Shown here one piece after another: positions 46,594 through 55,613 of a stretch of 64,000 nt of DNA (the first letter of the stretch is position 1; every line of letters starts with the position of its first letter). A program made the translations under genes and the position numbers. This DNA comes from Hyphomicrobium sp. (GTDB lineage Bacteria > Pseudomonadota > Alphaproteobacteria > Rhizobiales > Hyphomicrobiaceae): the NCBI RefSeq assembly GCF_019753045.1, contig NZ_JAIELN010000011.1, positions 62,001-126,000 of the forward strand, written 5' to 3'. The notes beneath the pieces were generated by a model that saw nothing but the letters and a program-made list of their open reading frames with translations, had not been told where the DNA came from and made no database searches.

Positions 46594-47400
46594 TCAGTTC
46601 ACGCCATACACACGCGACTTGGCTCCGTAGCGAACGATGCGCACGGAATTGTTTTTAGGTTTGTCGAGACTGACGCCGCCGGCCCGCGCCGGGTCGGTGC
46701 TTAAATCGGCAACGCTGCGAAGGGACAACGTGATCTCGCCCATCGAATTTGCGAGCGCCATCATTTCTGCTTGGCGCGGCGTCAGCTCCAACGTTGCCGT
46801 CGTCGCCGAGCTGTCCGCAGCCTTCTTGCCTTCCTTGGTCTCGATCTGCTGACCGATTGCCATGACACGGACGTTCCGGAACAGCGTGTCGACGACGCTT
46901 GCGTCCTGGCCGCTGCGTCCCCGCACCTGCCGGATCAGAATGACGTCCACATGATCGTTGGGGAGAATGAGACTGCCGGCCGCCGTCTCGGCTTTGATCT
47001 TCGTCGAGATGGCGCGCATGCCTTGCGGCAGGATCGCAGCGAGAACGCCGCCCTGCCCCGCCTTGATCAGCTTCTGCGCGGTAACAGGCTCTCCGGCGAG
47101 CAGCGGCGACCGCGCCACCGAACCCGAGAGGTTATGCATGATCGACTGGCCGCCGCTCTTCTTGGTGATGTAGTTCGCGGAGACGGCTTCAGAGGGCCAC
47201 GAGACCCAACGGAAGCTTCCCTCGTTGACGATCTGCCCGACAGGGATATCCGTTCCGGCGACCAGAACGTCGGTGCTGTTGACCGTCTTCTCGACTGTGA
47301 CCGGGGCTGGCGGTGGGCGCACGAAAGCGCTCGCTACGTAATACGCGAGCATGGCGGCGCCTAAAGCCACCGAAAATCCAATGAGCTGAGCCCGTTTCAT
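46594..47400 (-). CDS. cpaB: CpaB/RcpC pilus assembly protein
   Basis: 268 residues from the ATG at 47400. One N-terminal transmembrane helix (~7-26) precedes an SAF domain ('TDVLVAGTDIPVGQIVNEGSFRWVSWPS', ~45-110) and the RcpC/CpaB core ('LPQGMRAISTKIKAETAAGSLILPNDHVDVILIRQ'). CpaB is a periplasmic part of the Flp pilus and may bind peptidoglycan through its SAF domain. A 223-bp gap separates it from cpaA and holds no recognised feature. Confidence 0.93.
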   Translation of the reverse strand: MKRAQLIGFSVALGAAMLAYYVASAFVRPPPAPVTVEKTVNSTDVLVAGTDIPVGQIVNEGSFRWVSWPSEAVSANYITKKSGGQSIMHNLSGSVARSPLLAGEPVTAQKLIKAGQGGVLAAILPQGMRAISTKIKAETAAGSLILPNDHVDVILIRQVRGRSGQDASVVDTLFRNVRVMAIGQQIETKEGKKAADSSATTATLELTPRQAEMMALANSMGEITLSLRSVADLSTDPARAGGVSLDKPKNNSVRIVRYGAKSRVYGVN

Positions 47401-47623
47401 CCGCCCCGTAGTCCCCGAGAGCACAAATCGATCTGCTCCGGACGATGACGGCCAATTGTCAATTTGAGGTTAATCTCTGTCTCGAAGCGAGGCTAAGACC
47501 CCGAAACGTTGTAGAGACAGTTATCGAGACGTAAACGCTCGCGCGGCGAGCACGCAATATCCCGCCGCTCGGCGCATTCGGCCGGTTCGCGGGACGCGCC
47601 TATCGGAAACGCCCAACTGCAAA

Positions 47624-48133
47624 TTAGACGACAAGAGAAAGAAAGATGTCCGTCGCCGGAAAGATCGCGAGCCCACCCGCCGCGATGGCGATGCCGTAGG
47701 GGATGGGACCCTTTGGCAGATGGAGACGCATAGCCCAGCCCGGAAGAGCGAGCTTTTCAGCTGGAAACCAGTTGCGATATCCGAGGATTACGAGCGAAAG
47801 CACGCCGCCGAAAATCGCGACGAAAACGAGATACTCGACGATGTGATTTGCACCGATCCAAACGCTTCCGGCCGCAATCAGCTTGGCATCTCCGCCACCG
47901 AGAAGATTGAGCGAAAAGAGCGTGAACGTCACGCCGAGGATCGCGAACCCGATTGCGAGGTTGGTGCCGAAAGTCTCGAGCGGCATGCGCGTGAGCAGCG
48001 CCACGGCAATAAATCCGCCGACGAGCGCGAGCGAGATCTTGTTCGGTATCTTCATCGTGAAGAGATCGTTGGCCGCAGCAAACGCCATCGCGACCGGAAA
48101 CGTCATGAGCAGGATTGAGGCGAGCGACGCCAT
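47624..48133 (-). CDS. cpaA: CpaA prepilin peptidase
   Basis: 169 residues from the ATG at 48133. A small type IV prepilin-peptidase-like aspartyl protease with about five transmembrane helices. Catalytic aspartates are Asp23 ('AANDLFTMKIPN') and Asp82 in the GGGDAK motif. It should cut the Flp pilins after Gly in the SGAT(S/A)IEY site. An ATG at 48157 would add eight residues. It is followed by cpaB after 223 bp. Confidence 0.93.
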   Translation of the reverse strand: MASLASILLMTFPVAMAFAAANDLFTMKIPNKISLALVGGFIAVALLTRMPLETFGTNLAIGFAILGVTFTLFSLNLLGGGDAKLIAAGSVWIGANHIVEYLVFVAIFGGVLSLVILGYRNWFPAEKLALPGWAMRLHLPKGPIPYGIAIAAGGLAIFPATDIFLSLVV

Positions 48134-48230
48134 GTGTAGAGACCTAGATGGATGCAAAAGACGCTGCGAGCATGCAGCATGCGAGTAAAAGTGCGCCTAA
48201 CGCCGCGAAACGTCTGTTCTCGATTTCGCC

Positions 48231-48407
48231 TTACAGATTGGCCGCGAAGTACGTGCCAATGGTCGCGAACATGCCCTGCAAGGCACCTGATATCTGCGAC
48301 AGTGCAGCGACCATGCAGATACTCACAATCCCCGCAATCAACGCATATTCGATTGACGTTGCGCCGCTTTCATCGCTTAGAAAGCTCCGGACGAACCCAT
48401 TGTGCAT
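48231..48407 (-). CDS. flp: Flp pilin 1
   Basis: 58 residues from the ATG at 48407, with AAGGT eight bases upstream. A short basic leader ending FLSDESG is cut by CpaA before ATSIEYALIAG, the type IVb pilin motif with Glu at +5 and Tyr at +6. A hydrophobic helix and a short tail follow, giving the pilus subunit. A 97-bp gap separates it from cpaA. Frames extend upstream but lack a ribosome site. Confidence 0.93.
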   Translation of the reverse strand: MHNGFVRSFLSDESGATSIEYALIAGIVSICMVAALSQISGALQGMFATIGTYFAANL

Positions 48408-48548
48408 GTCGGTTACCTTGTGCTGTCGGAGCCGAAGACGGGCGCCGTCCATAAGGAATTGTAGCGCAGAGATCTTAAGCTCCGGTGGCCGCATGAAATT
48501 TGCGAAGCATTCCGCGTAGAGCCGCGCCGGCTGGAACTATCTCTGATG

Positions 48549-48585
48549 AAAAAAATGCGCCCGGAGTTGTTTTTTCCGAGCGCAT
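48549..48585 (-). terminator. Rho-independent terminator between flp genes
   Basis: On the minus strand ATGCGC plus TCGG-A pairs with the opposite arm (ATGCGC...GCGCAT at 48555-48560 and 48580-48585, one mismatch), followed by seven T residues. It ends the transcript of Flp pilin 2 before Flp pilin 1, so the two pilins are separately expressed. Confidence 0.85.
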
Positions 48586-48616
48586 CTTATTCGCAAACCT
48601 AAGAAGGCAAGTTGCC

Positions 48617-48796
48617 TTACTTAGCCGTGTTGGCGGTGTTGAGTTCGGTGCCAACCTTGGTGAACGTGTCGTTCAGGTAGCCCTTAAGAGTGCCGAGCGT
48701 GCCGATAATCCCAACAGCGACGATCGCAGCGATTAGGCCATATTCGATGGCCGTTGCACCCGACTCATCGTTCATGAAACGCGAAAACAAGTTCAT
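48617..48796 (-). CDS. flp: Flp pilin 2
   Basis: 59 residues from the ATG at 48796, with GGGAGAG upstream. The leader MNLFSRFMNDESG precedes ATAIEYGLIAAIVAVG, the type IVb prepilin signature with Glu5 and Tyr6. The tail 'LNDTFTKVGTELNTANTAK' is longer and more polar than in Flp pilin 1. It has its own terminator immediately downstream, so it may be the abundant subunit. It is divergent, across ~565 bp, from the secretin-N-domain gene. Confidence 0.93.
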   Translation of the reverse strand: MNLFSRFMNDESGATAIEYGLIAAIVAVGIIGTLGTLKGYLNDTFTKVGTELNTANTAK

Positions 48797-49361
48797 GTGT
48801 ACTCTCCCAAACCAGTTCTGAAGTGTAGTGTCCAATCCTGCTTCGCCGGGGGGATCCGTCCTCACCAGCGAACTTTAGCGACAATAATGCTCAAAAATTA
48901 AATTCAGGTAAAACCGCATAGGTTGCAAGGATGATCCGACTAAATATCAAATGAACGATGGACATTGCGCAAGAAATACAAGCATAGACAAAGAAAAAAC
49001 AAGACAAGCCTCATTACTAAATCACAAATAACTGCGTTAATACGTAAATCTTAGCAGCATTAATTGGTTAATACTTCTTAATTATTTGGTTTTTGGCATC
49101 TGATTGAGATGGGGATAGAGTATAATGAAGGCAATCGCTCGTCATCCGTTCCGGGAGGCAGCTGCGCCTGACCTTGGATGAACACGGCCTGCATTCACGG
49201 GCGCACCGTCAACTCAAGTAACTTTTCCACTCCCGCGAATGACGCGCCGCAACCTCTAGGATCGTACCTCGGTGACGCCGCACCCGATTGAAACGGCAAT
49301 TACCAGTTCCTTCACCAATTCATGCGGTAATTATCTCTTCCTCGAGATAGCCGGATGCCGA
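48797..49361. other. AT-rich divergent promoter region
   Basis: A 565-bp gap without genes, far richer in A+T than the rest of the window: I count 17 G/C in 49021-49080 (28%). It must hold the promoters for Flp pilin 2 and for the secretin-N-domain gene. A TATAAT box is visible at 49121-49126, but no good -35 is at the right spacing. No tRNA or reading frame is convincing. Confidence 0.6.
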
Positions 49362-49868
49362 ATGCTCAAAAGATCCAAACGAACCGCAACGCCGCCCCGG
49401 CTTATTCGCGGCATCGCGTATGCGAGCCTCATTATATTGGCTAACGCGCCGGCCACCGCCGGAGACTTGGTCGTGCGGTACGATCAATCCCAATTGCTGA
49501 GGCTCCCTAGACCTGCATCTGAGATTATCGTGGGCAATCCTTCGATCGCCGACGTCACTCTTCAGGACGGCAACTTGGTCGTCGTGACCGGCAAGACTTT
49601 CGGAATAACGAACATCATCGCCCTCGATAACGACCACAACGTCATCCAAGACCAGCGGGTGATGGTGGAGCGCGACGATCGACGGATCGTCAACCTGCAT
49701 AAAGGAAGTCAGCGCTTCACATACGCCTGCACGCCCAATTGCGAGCCGACGCTGACAATCGGCGACGAGAAGGACTTCTTTAATAACGTCAAATCGGCAA
49801 ACTCTAGCAAGACGAAGTTCTCCGAAGGCTCAGCCGATCAGGGCGCCAATGCAAACAACCAGCAATAA
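49362..49868 (+). CDS. Pilus assembly protein, stand-alone secretin N-domain
   Basis: 168 residues from the ATG at 49362 (the frame extends to 49272). A hydrophobic segment (~15-35) is a signal peptide or anchor. The following ~75 residues match the N-terminal domain of CpaC/RcpA secretins ('LPRPASEIIVGNPSIADVTLQDGNLVVVTGKTFGITNIIALD'), but the channel-forming core is missing. The C-terminal part has two cysteines ('TYACTPNCEPTL') and a Ser/Asn-rich low-complexity tail. It is probably a periplasmic adaptor for the pilus. It precedes the tadE genes by 130 bp. Confidence 0.85.
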   Translation: MLKRSKRTATPPRLIRGIAYASLIILANAPATAGDLVVRYDQSQLLRLPRPASEIIVGNPSIADVTLQDGNLVVVTGKTFGITNIIALDNDHNVIQDQRVMVERDDRRIVNLHKGSQRFTYACTPNCEPTLTIGDEKDFFNNVKSANSSKTKFSEGSADQGANANNQQ

Positions 49869-49998
49869 TGAGCGGCACAGGAATGAATGCATTTAACGCT
49901 TTGTGAACCGCGCCAAAAGAAAGATGTTTCGATAAATGCGCTTTTAATGTTCGAGGTCTACCTCTCACTGCAACGCATGAAGAGGGATCTCGAGCGCA

Positions 49999-50568
49999 AT
50001 GACGGCTGGCATCAAGCCGCTTTTGAAGCTTCTCGGCCTTCGTCGCTTTCAACGCGACGACAATGGCGCGACCGCAGTTGAGTTTGCGATCGTCGCCACG
50101 CCCTTCATGATGTTCATGCTCGGCCTCGTCGGCTGCGCATTCTATTTTTTCATTATCAGCTCGATCGAAAAGGGTATGGATCAAGCGAGCCGCCTTATCC
50201 GCACCGGCCAAGCGGTCACTCAGAAAATGACCGTCGACCAGTTCAGAAAGAAAATTTGCACTGGGGCAGGCCCGTGGATCAATTGCAATAACCTTCAGAT
50301 TTTTGCACAGGCTACGGATAATTGGAATGCCGGCATCGAACCGTATAAGTGTTTGGACAACACCGCAAACCTGTCTCTGGTCATGAAGCCGACGGACCTC
50401 ATAGCCATTTACACCGGCACTGCCAGCCAGATCGTGATCGTTACGACCTGTTATAAATGGGACTTCACCGCCAAGCTTCCCTTCGTCAAATTCGGCAACG
50501 CTCCCGACGGCACTACAATGATGCAAACCGCTACGGCTTTCCGCAGCGAACCTTACCCGAGCAATTAA
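49999..50568 (+). CDS. TadE-like pseudopilin
   Basis: 189 residues. The N-terminus has the TadE motif 'RDDNGATAVEFAIVATPFMMFMLGLV', in which the prepilin peptidase would cut before Ala-Thr-Ala-Val-Glu-Phe, followed by a transmembrane helix. The periplasmic part (~60-189) has several Cys residues, consistent with disulfides. Minor pseudopilins of this type are needed for Flp pilus assembly. It lies 3 bp before the second TadE-like gene, so they are cotranscribed. Confidence 0.9.
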   Translation: MTAGIKPLLKLLGLRRFQRDDNGATAVEFAIVATPFMMFMLGLVGCAFYFFIISSIEKGMDQASRLIRTGQAVTQKMTVDQFRKKICTGAGPWINCNNLQIFAQATDNWNAGIEPYKCLDNTANLSLVMKPTDLIAIYTGTASQIVIVTTCYKWDFTAKLPFVKFGNAPDGTTMMQTATAFRSEPYPSN

Positions 50569-50571
50569 GCC

Positions 50572-51198
50572 ATGCAACAATTTGGGATTTCTCGATTGAT
50601 TTCTCAATTCGGCTCGCTGCTAGGTGACAGGTCAGGCATCGCAGCGGTCGAGTTCGCGTTCCTCGCGCCGGTTCTGATGCTGATGACCTTCGGCACTTTC
50701 GAAGTCACGCGCGCGCTGATCATTCACAAGCGCTTCCAGAAAGCGACAGCGATGATCGGAGACCTCGTAGCTCGCGAACAGCAGCTCGGAGCAACGAGCA
50801 CGGAAGCAAAAGATCAGCTGAATGCCATCATGGTTGCAGCCGTCCAGGCGATGGAGCCATACAGCTCCAGCACGATGCAGATGGGCATCTATCAGTTCAG
50901 GGCAAATAGCACCGACGCCACGAAATCCAGAATCGAATGGTCTTACGCCTACAATTCCATGATCATTCAGCCTTGCTCTCTGACGTACACTGCGAACACG
51001 CTGGTTCCGGCGAACCTCCTTTCGAAGGGCGACGCCGCAATCATCATCGACTCCAAATATCAGTTCTCGCCGCTGCTGAAGAACCTGCTGCCTACAGTCA
51101 TACAAAACCTGACCTGGACCGACACGGCGACGTTTTCCCCGCGCTTCGGGTCGGTTTTTTACGGTCAGGCGACCCAAAATTCGGTTTGCCCGACCTAA
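50572..51198 (+). CDS. TadE/TadG-like pseudopilin
   Basis: 208 residues. 'GDRSGIAAVEFAFLAPVLMLMTFGTFEVTRAL' is a TadE-type prepilin motif plus transmembrane helix; the remainder (~50-208) is a periplasmic domain with two Cys near residues 131 and 206. Minor pseudopilin role is likely. It lacks the von Willebrand domain of full TadG, so 'TadG-like' refers only to its position. It follows the first TadE-like gene by 3 bp. Confidence 0.88.
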   Translation: MQQFGISRLISQFGSLLGDRSGIAAVEFAFLAPVLMLMTFGTFEVTRALIIHKRFQKATAMIGDLVAREQQLGATSTEAKDQLNAIMVAAVQAMEPYSSSTMQMGIYQFRANSTDATKSRIEWSYAYNSMIIQPCSLTYTANTLVPANLLSKGDAAIIIDSKYQFSPLLKNLLPTVIQNLTWTDTATFSPRFGSVFYGQATQNSVCPT

Positions 51199-51500
51199 TC
51201 GGCCCATTCATCTTGAAATTTCTGCGGTGTGTGCGCTCGGCGCATCAACCACAAAAGAAATTCGAATACTTTTTTTAATTAATCCGGGTACGGAGGAAAT
51301 AAATCCTCCCATGACGGATTAGTGAGCACTCTATTGTCTTAAACACCCCCGTTGCCGCAAGCGCTAAGAAAACTTTTTTCGCTACACGCACGGAATTGAG
51401 CATTCCTTTCTAGTGACGCGCCGGCGGACCCTTGTCTTGTTGCAACCATCCGGTACAGTTTACTCATCATAATTAAAAGTGCGCTAGGGATTGCCACCTT
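51199..51500. other. Intergenic region with two-tier hairpin
   Basis: 302 bp between the pseudopilin genes and the TetR gene, AT-rich. The main feature is the inverted repeat at 51280-51321. The TetR promoter is expected near 51450-51490, but I cannot define it. Confidence 0.5.
51280..51321. repeat. Two-tier inverted repeat
   Basis: Outer arms TAATCCG/CGGATTA and inner arms GGAGGA/TCCTCC are each perfect, separated by symmetric 5-base spacers (GGTAC and CATGA) around the loop AATAAA. No T-run follows on either side, so it is not a normal terminator. It could be an operator for the adjacent TetR protein or an RNA structure. Confidence 0.5.
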
Positions 51501-52097
51501 ATGGGACGAAGATCCGTTCATTCACCGGAGGAGTTGCGTCAGCTTATTCTCGATGCCTCACAAACCATTGTGGAACGCAATGGAATGACGGGCCTCTCTG
51601 CTCGCGAAATAGCGCGCATGATCGGATATTCGCCGGGCACGCTCTACAATATCTTTGAAAACCTGGATGACGTTCTGCTGACGCTACAAGTGCAGCTGAT
51701 GGGGCGCACACTCGAACACATGAAGCGCGTTCCGCTCGGATCGGACAGGGAAAAGAACGTAGAGGCTTTGGCACACGGCTACGTAGACTTCGCCCTCGTC
51801 AATCGGCGCATGTGGAATCTATTCCTGGCCCACACCTTGCCCGCTGGAACGAGCGTGCCGGTATTGCTGCACGACTATACGAATAGCCTTATCGAGATCG
51901 TCAAAGACCAGCTTGCGCCGATCGCACCGGACGCATCGCTTGACGCTCTCGATGCGATGGCACGCACTCTGTGGGCTGGCCTCAACGGCATCACGGCGAT
52001 TGCGGCAACCGAGAAGGGCGTCTACCTCACACCCGCGACCGCGCAATCATTCGCCAAGGAATTGACGACCATCTTTATTAGGGGTTTGCGCTGCTAG
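51501..52097 (+). CDS. TetR/AcrR-family transcriptional regulator
   Basis: 198 residues. The N-terminal DNA-binding domain (~10-60) has 'ERNGMTGLSAREIARMIGYSPGTLYNIFENLDD', the TetR helix-turn-helix. The C-terminal ligand domain (~75-198) looks like the TetR_C_33/WHG-type. Ligand and targets are unknown; possible targets are the pilus genes to the left, or its own promoter. The 3' end overlaps the convergent DUF457 gene by 20 bp. Confidence 0.92.
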   Translation: MGRRSVHSPEELRQLILDASQTIVERNGMTGLSAREIARMIGYSPGTLYNIFENLDDVLLTLQVQLMGRTLEHMKRVPLGSDREKNVEALAHGYVDFALVNRRMWNLFLAHTLPAGTSVPVLLHDYTNSLIEIVKDQLAPIAPDASLDALDAMARTLWAGLNGITAIAATEKGVYLTPATAQSFAKELTTIFIRGLRC

Positions 52098-52995
52098 GCA
52101 GGACATCACTGGCCGGAGCGGGAGCCGGAAGCGGTGCCGCTTCTGCCGCCGGCTGAGGCTGCGCAATTGGAGCTGCGGTGTCCTTCGCCTCTCCAGCATG
52201 ACCGACTGAATGCTCGCCGATCGAACTCGTCGTTATACCGCTCTCACTATCAGGCTTGCTGCTCGCAAAGTGCGGACCTTGAACGATGCCGAACCACTTG
52301 TCGGTCGGCAGCATCCGCTGCTGCAAGCCCGTCCACATGCTGTGCGAACTAAGCCCGTCGACGAATGTCGTTGTTTGCGGTGAAATCATGATGGCCGCCG
52401 CAGTGGCCCCCGCCATCGCGAGCGAAGCACCGAGATGCCGGCGATCGAAAAACTTCAACGCCGTGCCGAATGACGATTTGATGCGCGTGTCCATCACGTC
52501 GACCGAATAGATCTCATCGAGCGTCAGATGGGTTATGTAGCCGACGAACATGAACGCGGCGGCGAGCCACGAAACGCCCTCGGGCTTGCCGAGCAGATAC
52601 CGAAACACGATGGCCGTCGCGACTGATGAAAAGACCGCCGCAAGGATCGAATGCCAGATCCCTCTGTGCACCGAGATACGATGGAAGATCGCGTGCAAAC
52701 CGTATCGAACGACGAGAAGCGTTCCAAGCCACAGCACCCAAAGCTCGGCAATAGAGAACTCCGTCGCCGCATTGAACAGCACCGCGAATGAAAAGAAGAT
52801 CGCAAGCCCCGCGAACATCGCCCGGCTCGGCCGCGAGTCCTTGAGGTCGATGTCGGGCAGCACGGAACCGAGAACGCCGGCTAAAGTTACCGCGACCAGA
52901 TTCTGCGGGGCGACGACGTCCGCGGCGAGGGTCAGGGTTGCAAGCGCGCCCGTTACAACGGTACCAATCGCGATGTGAGTGGTGAAATTCGCCAT
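52078..52995 (-). CDS. DUF457/YdjM-like membrane protein with Pro/Ala-rich tail
   Basis: 305 residues from the ATG at 52995. Often labelled metal-dependent hydrolase. Motifs: 'GSVLPDIDLKDSRPSR' and 'HRISVHRGIWHS', whose Asp and His residues could bind metal, and 'FVGYITHLTLDEIYSVD'. About five transmembrane helices occupy residues ~8-215. The last ~90 residues are low-complexity, rich in Ala, Pro, Ser and Glu, and probably outside the membrane. Function unknown. It overlaps the convergent TetR gene by 20 bp. Confidence 0.85.
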   Translation of the reverse strand: MANFTTHIAIGTVVTGALATLTLAADVVAPQNLVAVTLAGVLGSVLPDIDLKDSRPSRAMFAGLAIFFSFAVLFNAATEFSIAELWVLWLGTLLVVRYGLHAIFHRISVHRGIWHSILAAVFSSVATAIVFRYLLGKPEGVSWLAAAFMFVGYITHLTLDEIYSVDVMDTRIKSSFGTALKFFDRRHLGASLAMAGATAAAIMISPQTTTFVDGLSSHSMWTGLQQRMLPTDKWFGIVQGPHFASSKPDSESGITTSSIGEHSVGHAGEAKDTAAPIAQPQPAAEAAPLPAPAPASDVLPSSANP

Positions 52996-53236
52996 CGTTG
53001 CCACCAACCGCATTTGCCCGCTCGCAAACCGAGACGTATGGACTGGCTAGCGGCCCTCTCTTCGGTTAATGGAGCATCAGATTCGCACCGCCCCGGCGAG
53101 GGCCTGATGCGGCACGGATGTGGATAATCCTCCAACGAACACGGCCTGCTGAGGCCGAAACGCTCTTTCCAATTGCGGCGCTGCGATTCGACTATAAGAC
53201 CTGGGCGCAGCCATCGACGACGGAACACCGCTTTTA

Positions 53237-54154
53237 ATGTCCACCGCCTCTAAAAATGAACACGACAGGATCGCACGCATAGCGGTGATCAATATCGCTG
53301 TCGCGCTGACCGTCGTGACGTTGAAATATATCGCCTACGCGGTTTCGGGATCGGTCGCCCTCTTCTCCGATGCGCTCGAAAGCATCGTCAACGTGATGAC
53401 CGCCATCGCGGCCTTTAGCGCTATCCGCCTCAGCGCCAAACCGGCCGACGCCGATCATCCCTTCGGCCACTACAAGGCCGAATTCCTCGCGGCCATGTTC
53501 GAAGGCGCAATGATCGCCGTCGCCGCGGTGCTCATCATGATCAAAGCCTATTCGGGCCTGGTCAACGGCGTCGAACTCGCGCATCCGGGTCTCGGCCTCG
53601 TAATCAACATCGTGTCGACCGTGATCAACGCCGGTTGGGCTTGGGCGTTGATCAAGTGGGGAACGAACTGGCGCTCGCCTGCGCTCGTGGCGGATGGCCA
53701 GCACTTGTTTACGGATGTCATCACATCAGTCGGCGTCGTCGCTGCCTTGATCGTGGCTATCCTCACGGGCTGGACAATCCTCGACCCATTGATCGCCGCC
53801 GTGGTAGCGACCCACATCCTCTTCATGGGCTACAACATCGCGACGGAATCCATGTCGCGATTGATGGATCAGGCGGCGAGCCCGGAGATCGAGGGCCGCA
53901 TCAGGGGCGTCATCGAGGCGAACGGCCACGGCGCGCTAGAAGCACATGATATCCGCACCCGCCAAGCCGGACGCGCCCTGTTCATTGAATTCCATCTCGT
54001 CGTGCCAGGCACCATGACCGTCGACGACGCTCACGTCATCTGCGACCGGCTCGAGGATTCGATTGAGCAGAGCATCGAAGGCTCGGAGGTCGTCATTCAC
54101 GTCGAGCCGGAACACAAGGCAAAGCCCGAGGAATCCGGCGCCGTACCGCTTTAG
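53237..54154 (+). CDS. Cation diffusion facilitator (CDF) transporter
   Basis: 305 residues. CDF proteins exchange Zn2+, Fe2+, Mn2+ or Co2+ for protons. About six transmembrane helices lie in residues 14-215, with the metal-site motifs '[13 protein letters not shown]' (helix 2) and '[15 protein letters not shown]' (helix 5, HxxxD). A cytoplasmic ferredoxin-like domain (~220-300) closes the protein with '[17 protein letters not shown]'. Metal preference is not predictable. The 3' end overlaps rimO by 4 bp. Confidence 0.94.
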   Translation: MSTASKNEHDRIARIAVINIAVALTVVTLKYIAYAVSGSVALFSDALESIVNVMTAIAAFSAIRLSAKPADADHPFGHYKAEFLAAMFEGAMIAVAAVLIMIKAYSGLVNGVELAHPGLGLVINIVSTVINAGWAWALIKWGTNWRSPALVADGQHLFTDVITSVGVVAALIVAILTGWTILDPLIAAVVATHILFMGYNIATESMSRLMDQAASPEIEGRIRGVIEANGHGALEAHDIRTRQAGRALFIEFHLVVPGTMTVDDAHVICDRLEDSIEQSIEGSEVVIHVEPEHKAKPEESGAVPL

Positions 54155-55542
54155 ACGCGTTCGGCCCAGAGATCGTACTCATCGGCTTCGACGACCTTGC
54201 CGCGGATAATCTCCCCGGCATTCAGATCGTCTTCGCCGTTGAGAAACACGTTGCCGTCGATATCTGGCGCGTCCCACTTCGAACGGCCAATGGCGCCGTC
54301 TTCGTCGACTTCATCGATGATGATGTCGATCGTCGATCCGACCTTTTCTCGCAGTATCTCGCTGCTGACGTCCTTCTGCGCGGCCATGAAGCGGTGCCAG
54401 CGTTCCTCTTTCACCTCTTCCGGAACCGCGCCCTCGATAGCGTTGGCCGTCGCGCCCTCGACGGCTTCATATTTGAAGCATCCGGCGCGATTGATCTTGG
54501 CTTCCTTCAGCCAGTCGAGCAGGAATTGAAAATCCTCTTCGGTTTCGCCCGGGAACCCAACGATGAACGTCGAGCGAATGGCGAGATCCGGACACACGTC
54601 ACGCCAGCGGCGAATGCGTTCCGCCGTCTTCTCCTGCGACGCGGGCCGCCGCATCGCCTTCAGGACTGACGGAGAGGCATGCTGAAACGGGATGTCGAGA
54701 TACGGCAGGATCTTGCCTTCCGCCATCAGCGGGATGACGTCGTCGACATGCGGATAGGGGTAGACGTAGTGCATCCGCACCCATGCGCCGAGATCGCCCA
54801 GCGCCCGCGACAAATCGAGAAAGCGCGCTTTGAGCGGACTGCCCTTCCAAGGGCTCTCCGCGTATTTCAGATCGAGGCCGTATGCGCTCGTATCCTGGCT
54901 GATAACGAGCAGCTCTTTGACGCCCGCGCTGACGAGACGCTCTGCCTCGGTCATGACGTGGTTCGACGGCCGGCTCGCGAGATCACCCCTGAGCGAAGGG
55001 ATGATGCAGAACGTGCAGCGATTGTTGCAGCCTTCCGAAATCTTCAGATAGGCGTAATGGCGCGGTGTGAGCCTAAGCCCCTCGGGCGGCACGAGATCCA
55101 GAAACGGATCATGGAGCGGCGGCACGGCGTCATGCACGGCTTCGACGACCTGCTCGTATTGATGCGGCCCCGTCACCGCGAGAACACCCGGATAGGCTTC
55201 GCGAATTCGATCCTCTTCCACGCCGAAACAGCCGGTCACGATCACCCGGCCGTTGCCGTTCATCGCTTCGCCAATGGCGTCGAGACTTTCCTTTTTGGCT
55301 GAATCGAGAAAACCGCACGTGTTCACCACGACGACGTCGGCGCCGTCGTAATCGCGGGCTATCGAATAGCCTTCCGACCTGAGCTTGGTGATGATGCGTT
55401 CGCTGTCGACCAGGGCCTTCGGACACCCGAGAGATACAAACCCGACTTTGGGCGTGCGTGGTTGCGGCGCGGCCGCGCCATGCGCCAGCCGCCGCACCTT
55501 TGCACTTGCCTTTGCCTTGATCTTTACTGAGGGTCTCGCCAT
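54151..55542 (-). CDS. rimO: Ribosomal protein S12 methylthiotransferase RimO
   Basis: 463 residues from the ATG at 55542 (frame extends to 55587). RimO is a radical-SAM enzyme that methylthiolates Asp89 of ribosomal protein S12. The N-terminal MTTase domain holds cluster cysteines Cys40, Cys76 and Cys105; the radical-SAM motif is Cys172, Cys176, Cys179 in CNNRCTFC. '[13 protein letters not shown]' and a C-terminal TRAM domain follow. The first ~30 residues are a basic Lys/Ala-rich tail not typical of the family. Confidence 0.95.
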   Translation of the reverse strand: MARPSVKIKAKASAKVRRLAHGAAAPQPRTPKVGFVSLGCPKALVDSERIITKLRSEGYSIARDYDGADVVVVNTCGFLDSAKKESLDAIGEAMNGNGRVIVTGCFGVEEDRIREAYPGVLAVTGPHQYEQVVEAVHDAVPPLHDPFLDLVPPEGLRLTPRHYAYLKISEGCNNRCTFCIIPSLRGDLASRPSNHVMTEAERLVSAGVKELLVISQDTSAYGLDLKYAESPWKGSPLKARFLDLSRALGDLGAWVRMHYVYPYPHVDDVIPLMAEGKILPYLDIPFQHASPSVLKAMRRPASQEKTAERIRRWRDVCPDLAIRSTFIVGFPGETEEDFQFLLDWLKEAKINRAGCFKYEAVEGATANAIEGAVPEEVKEERWHRFMAAQKDVSSEILREKVGSTIDIIIDEVDEDGAIGRSKWDAPDIDGNVFLNGEDDLNAGEIIRGKVVEADEYDLWAERV

Positions 55543-55613
55543 CTTCGCGCTTCTAGCCTTCGGGCCGGACAAGCGCAATCGCGACACTATGGCCGTTATC
55601 CAAAGATAAGCCC

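Noticed and set aside
49121-49126. TATAAT as the promoter of the secretin-N-domain gene
   Set aside because: No acceptable -35 hexamer at 16-19 bp spacing; left unconfirmed.
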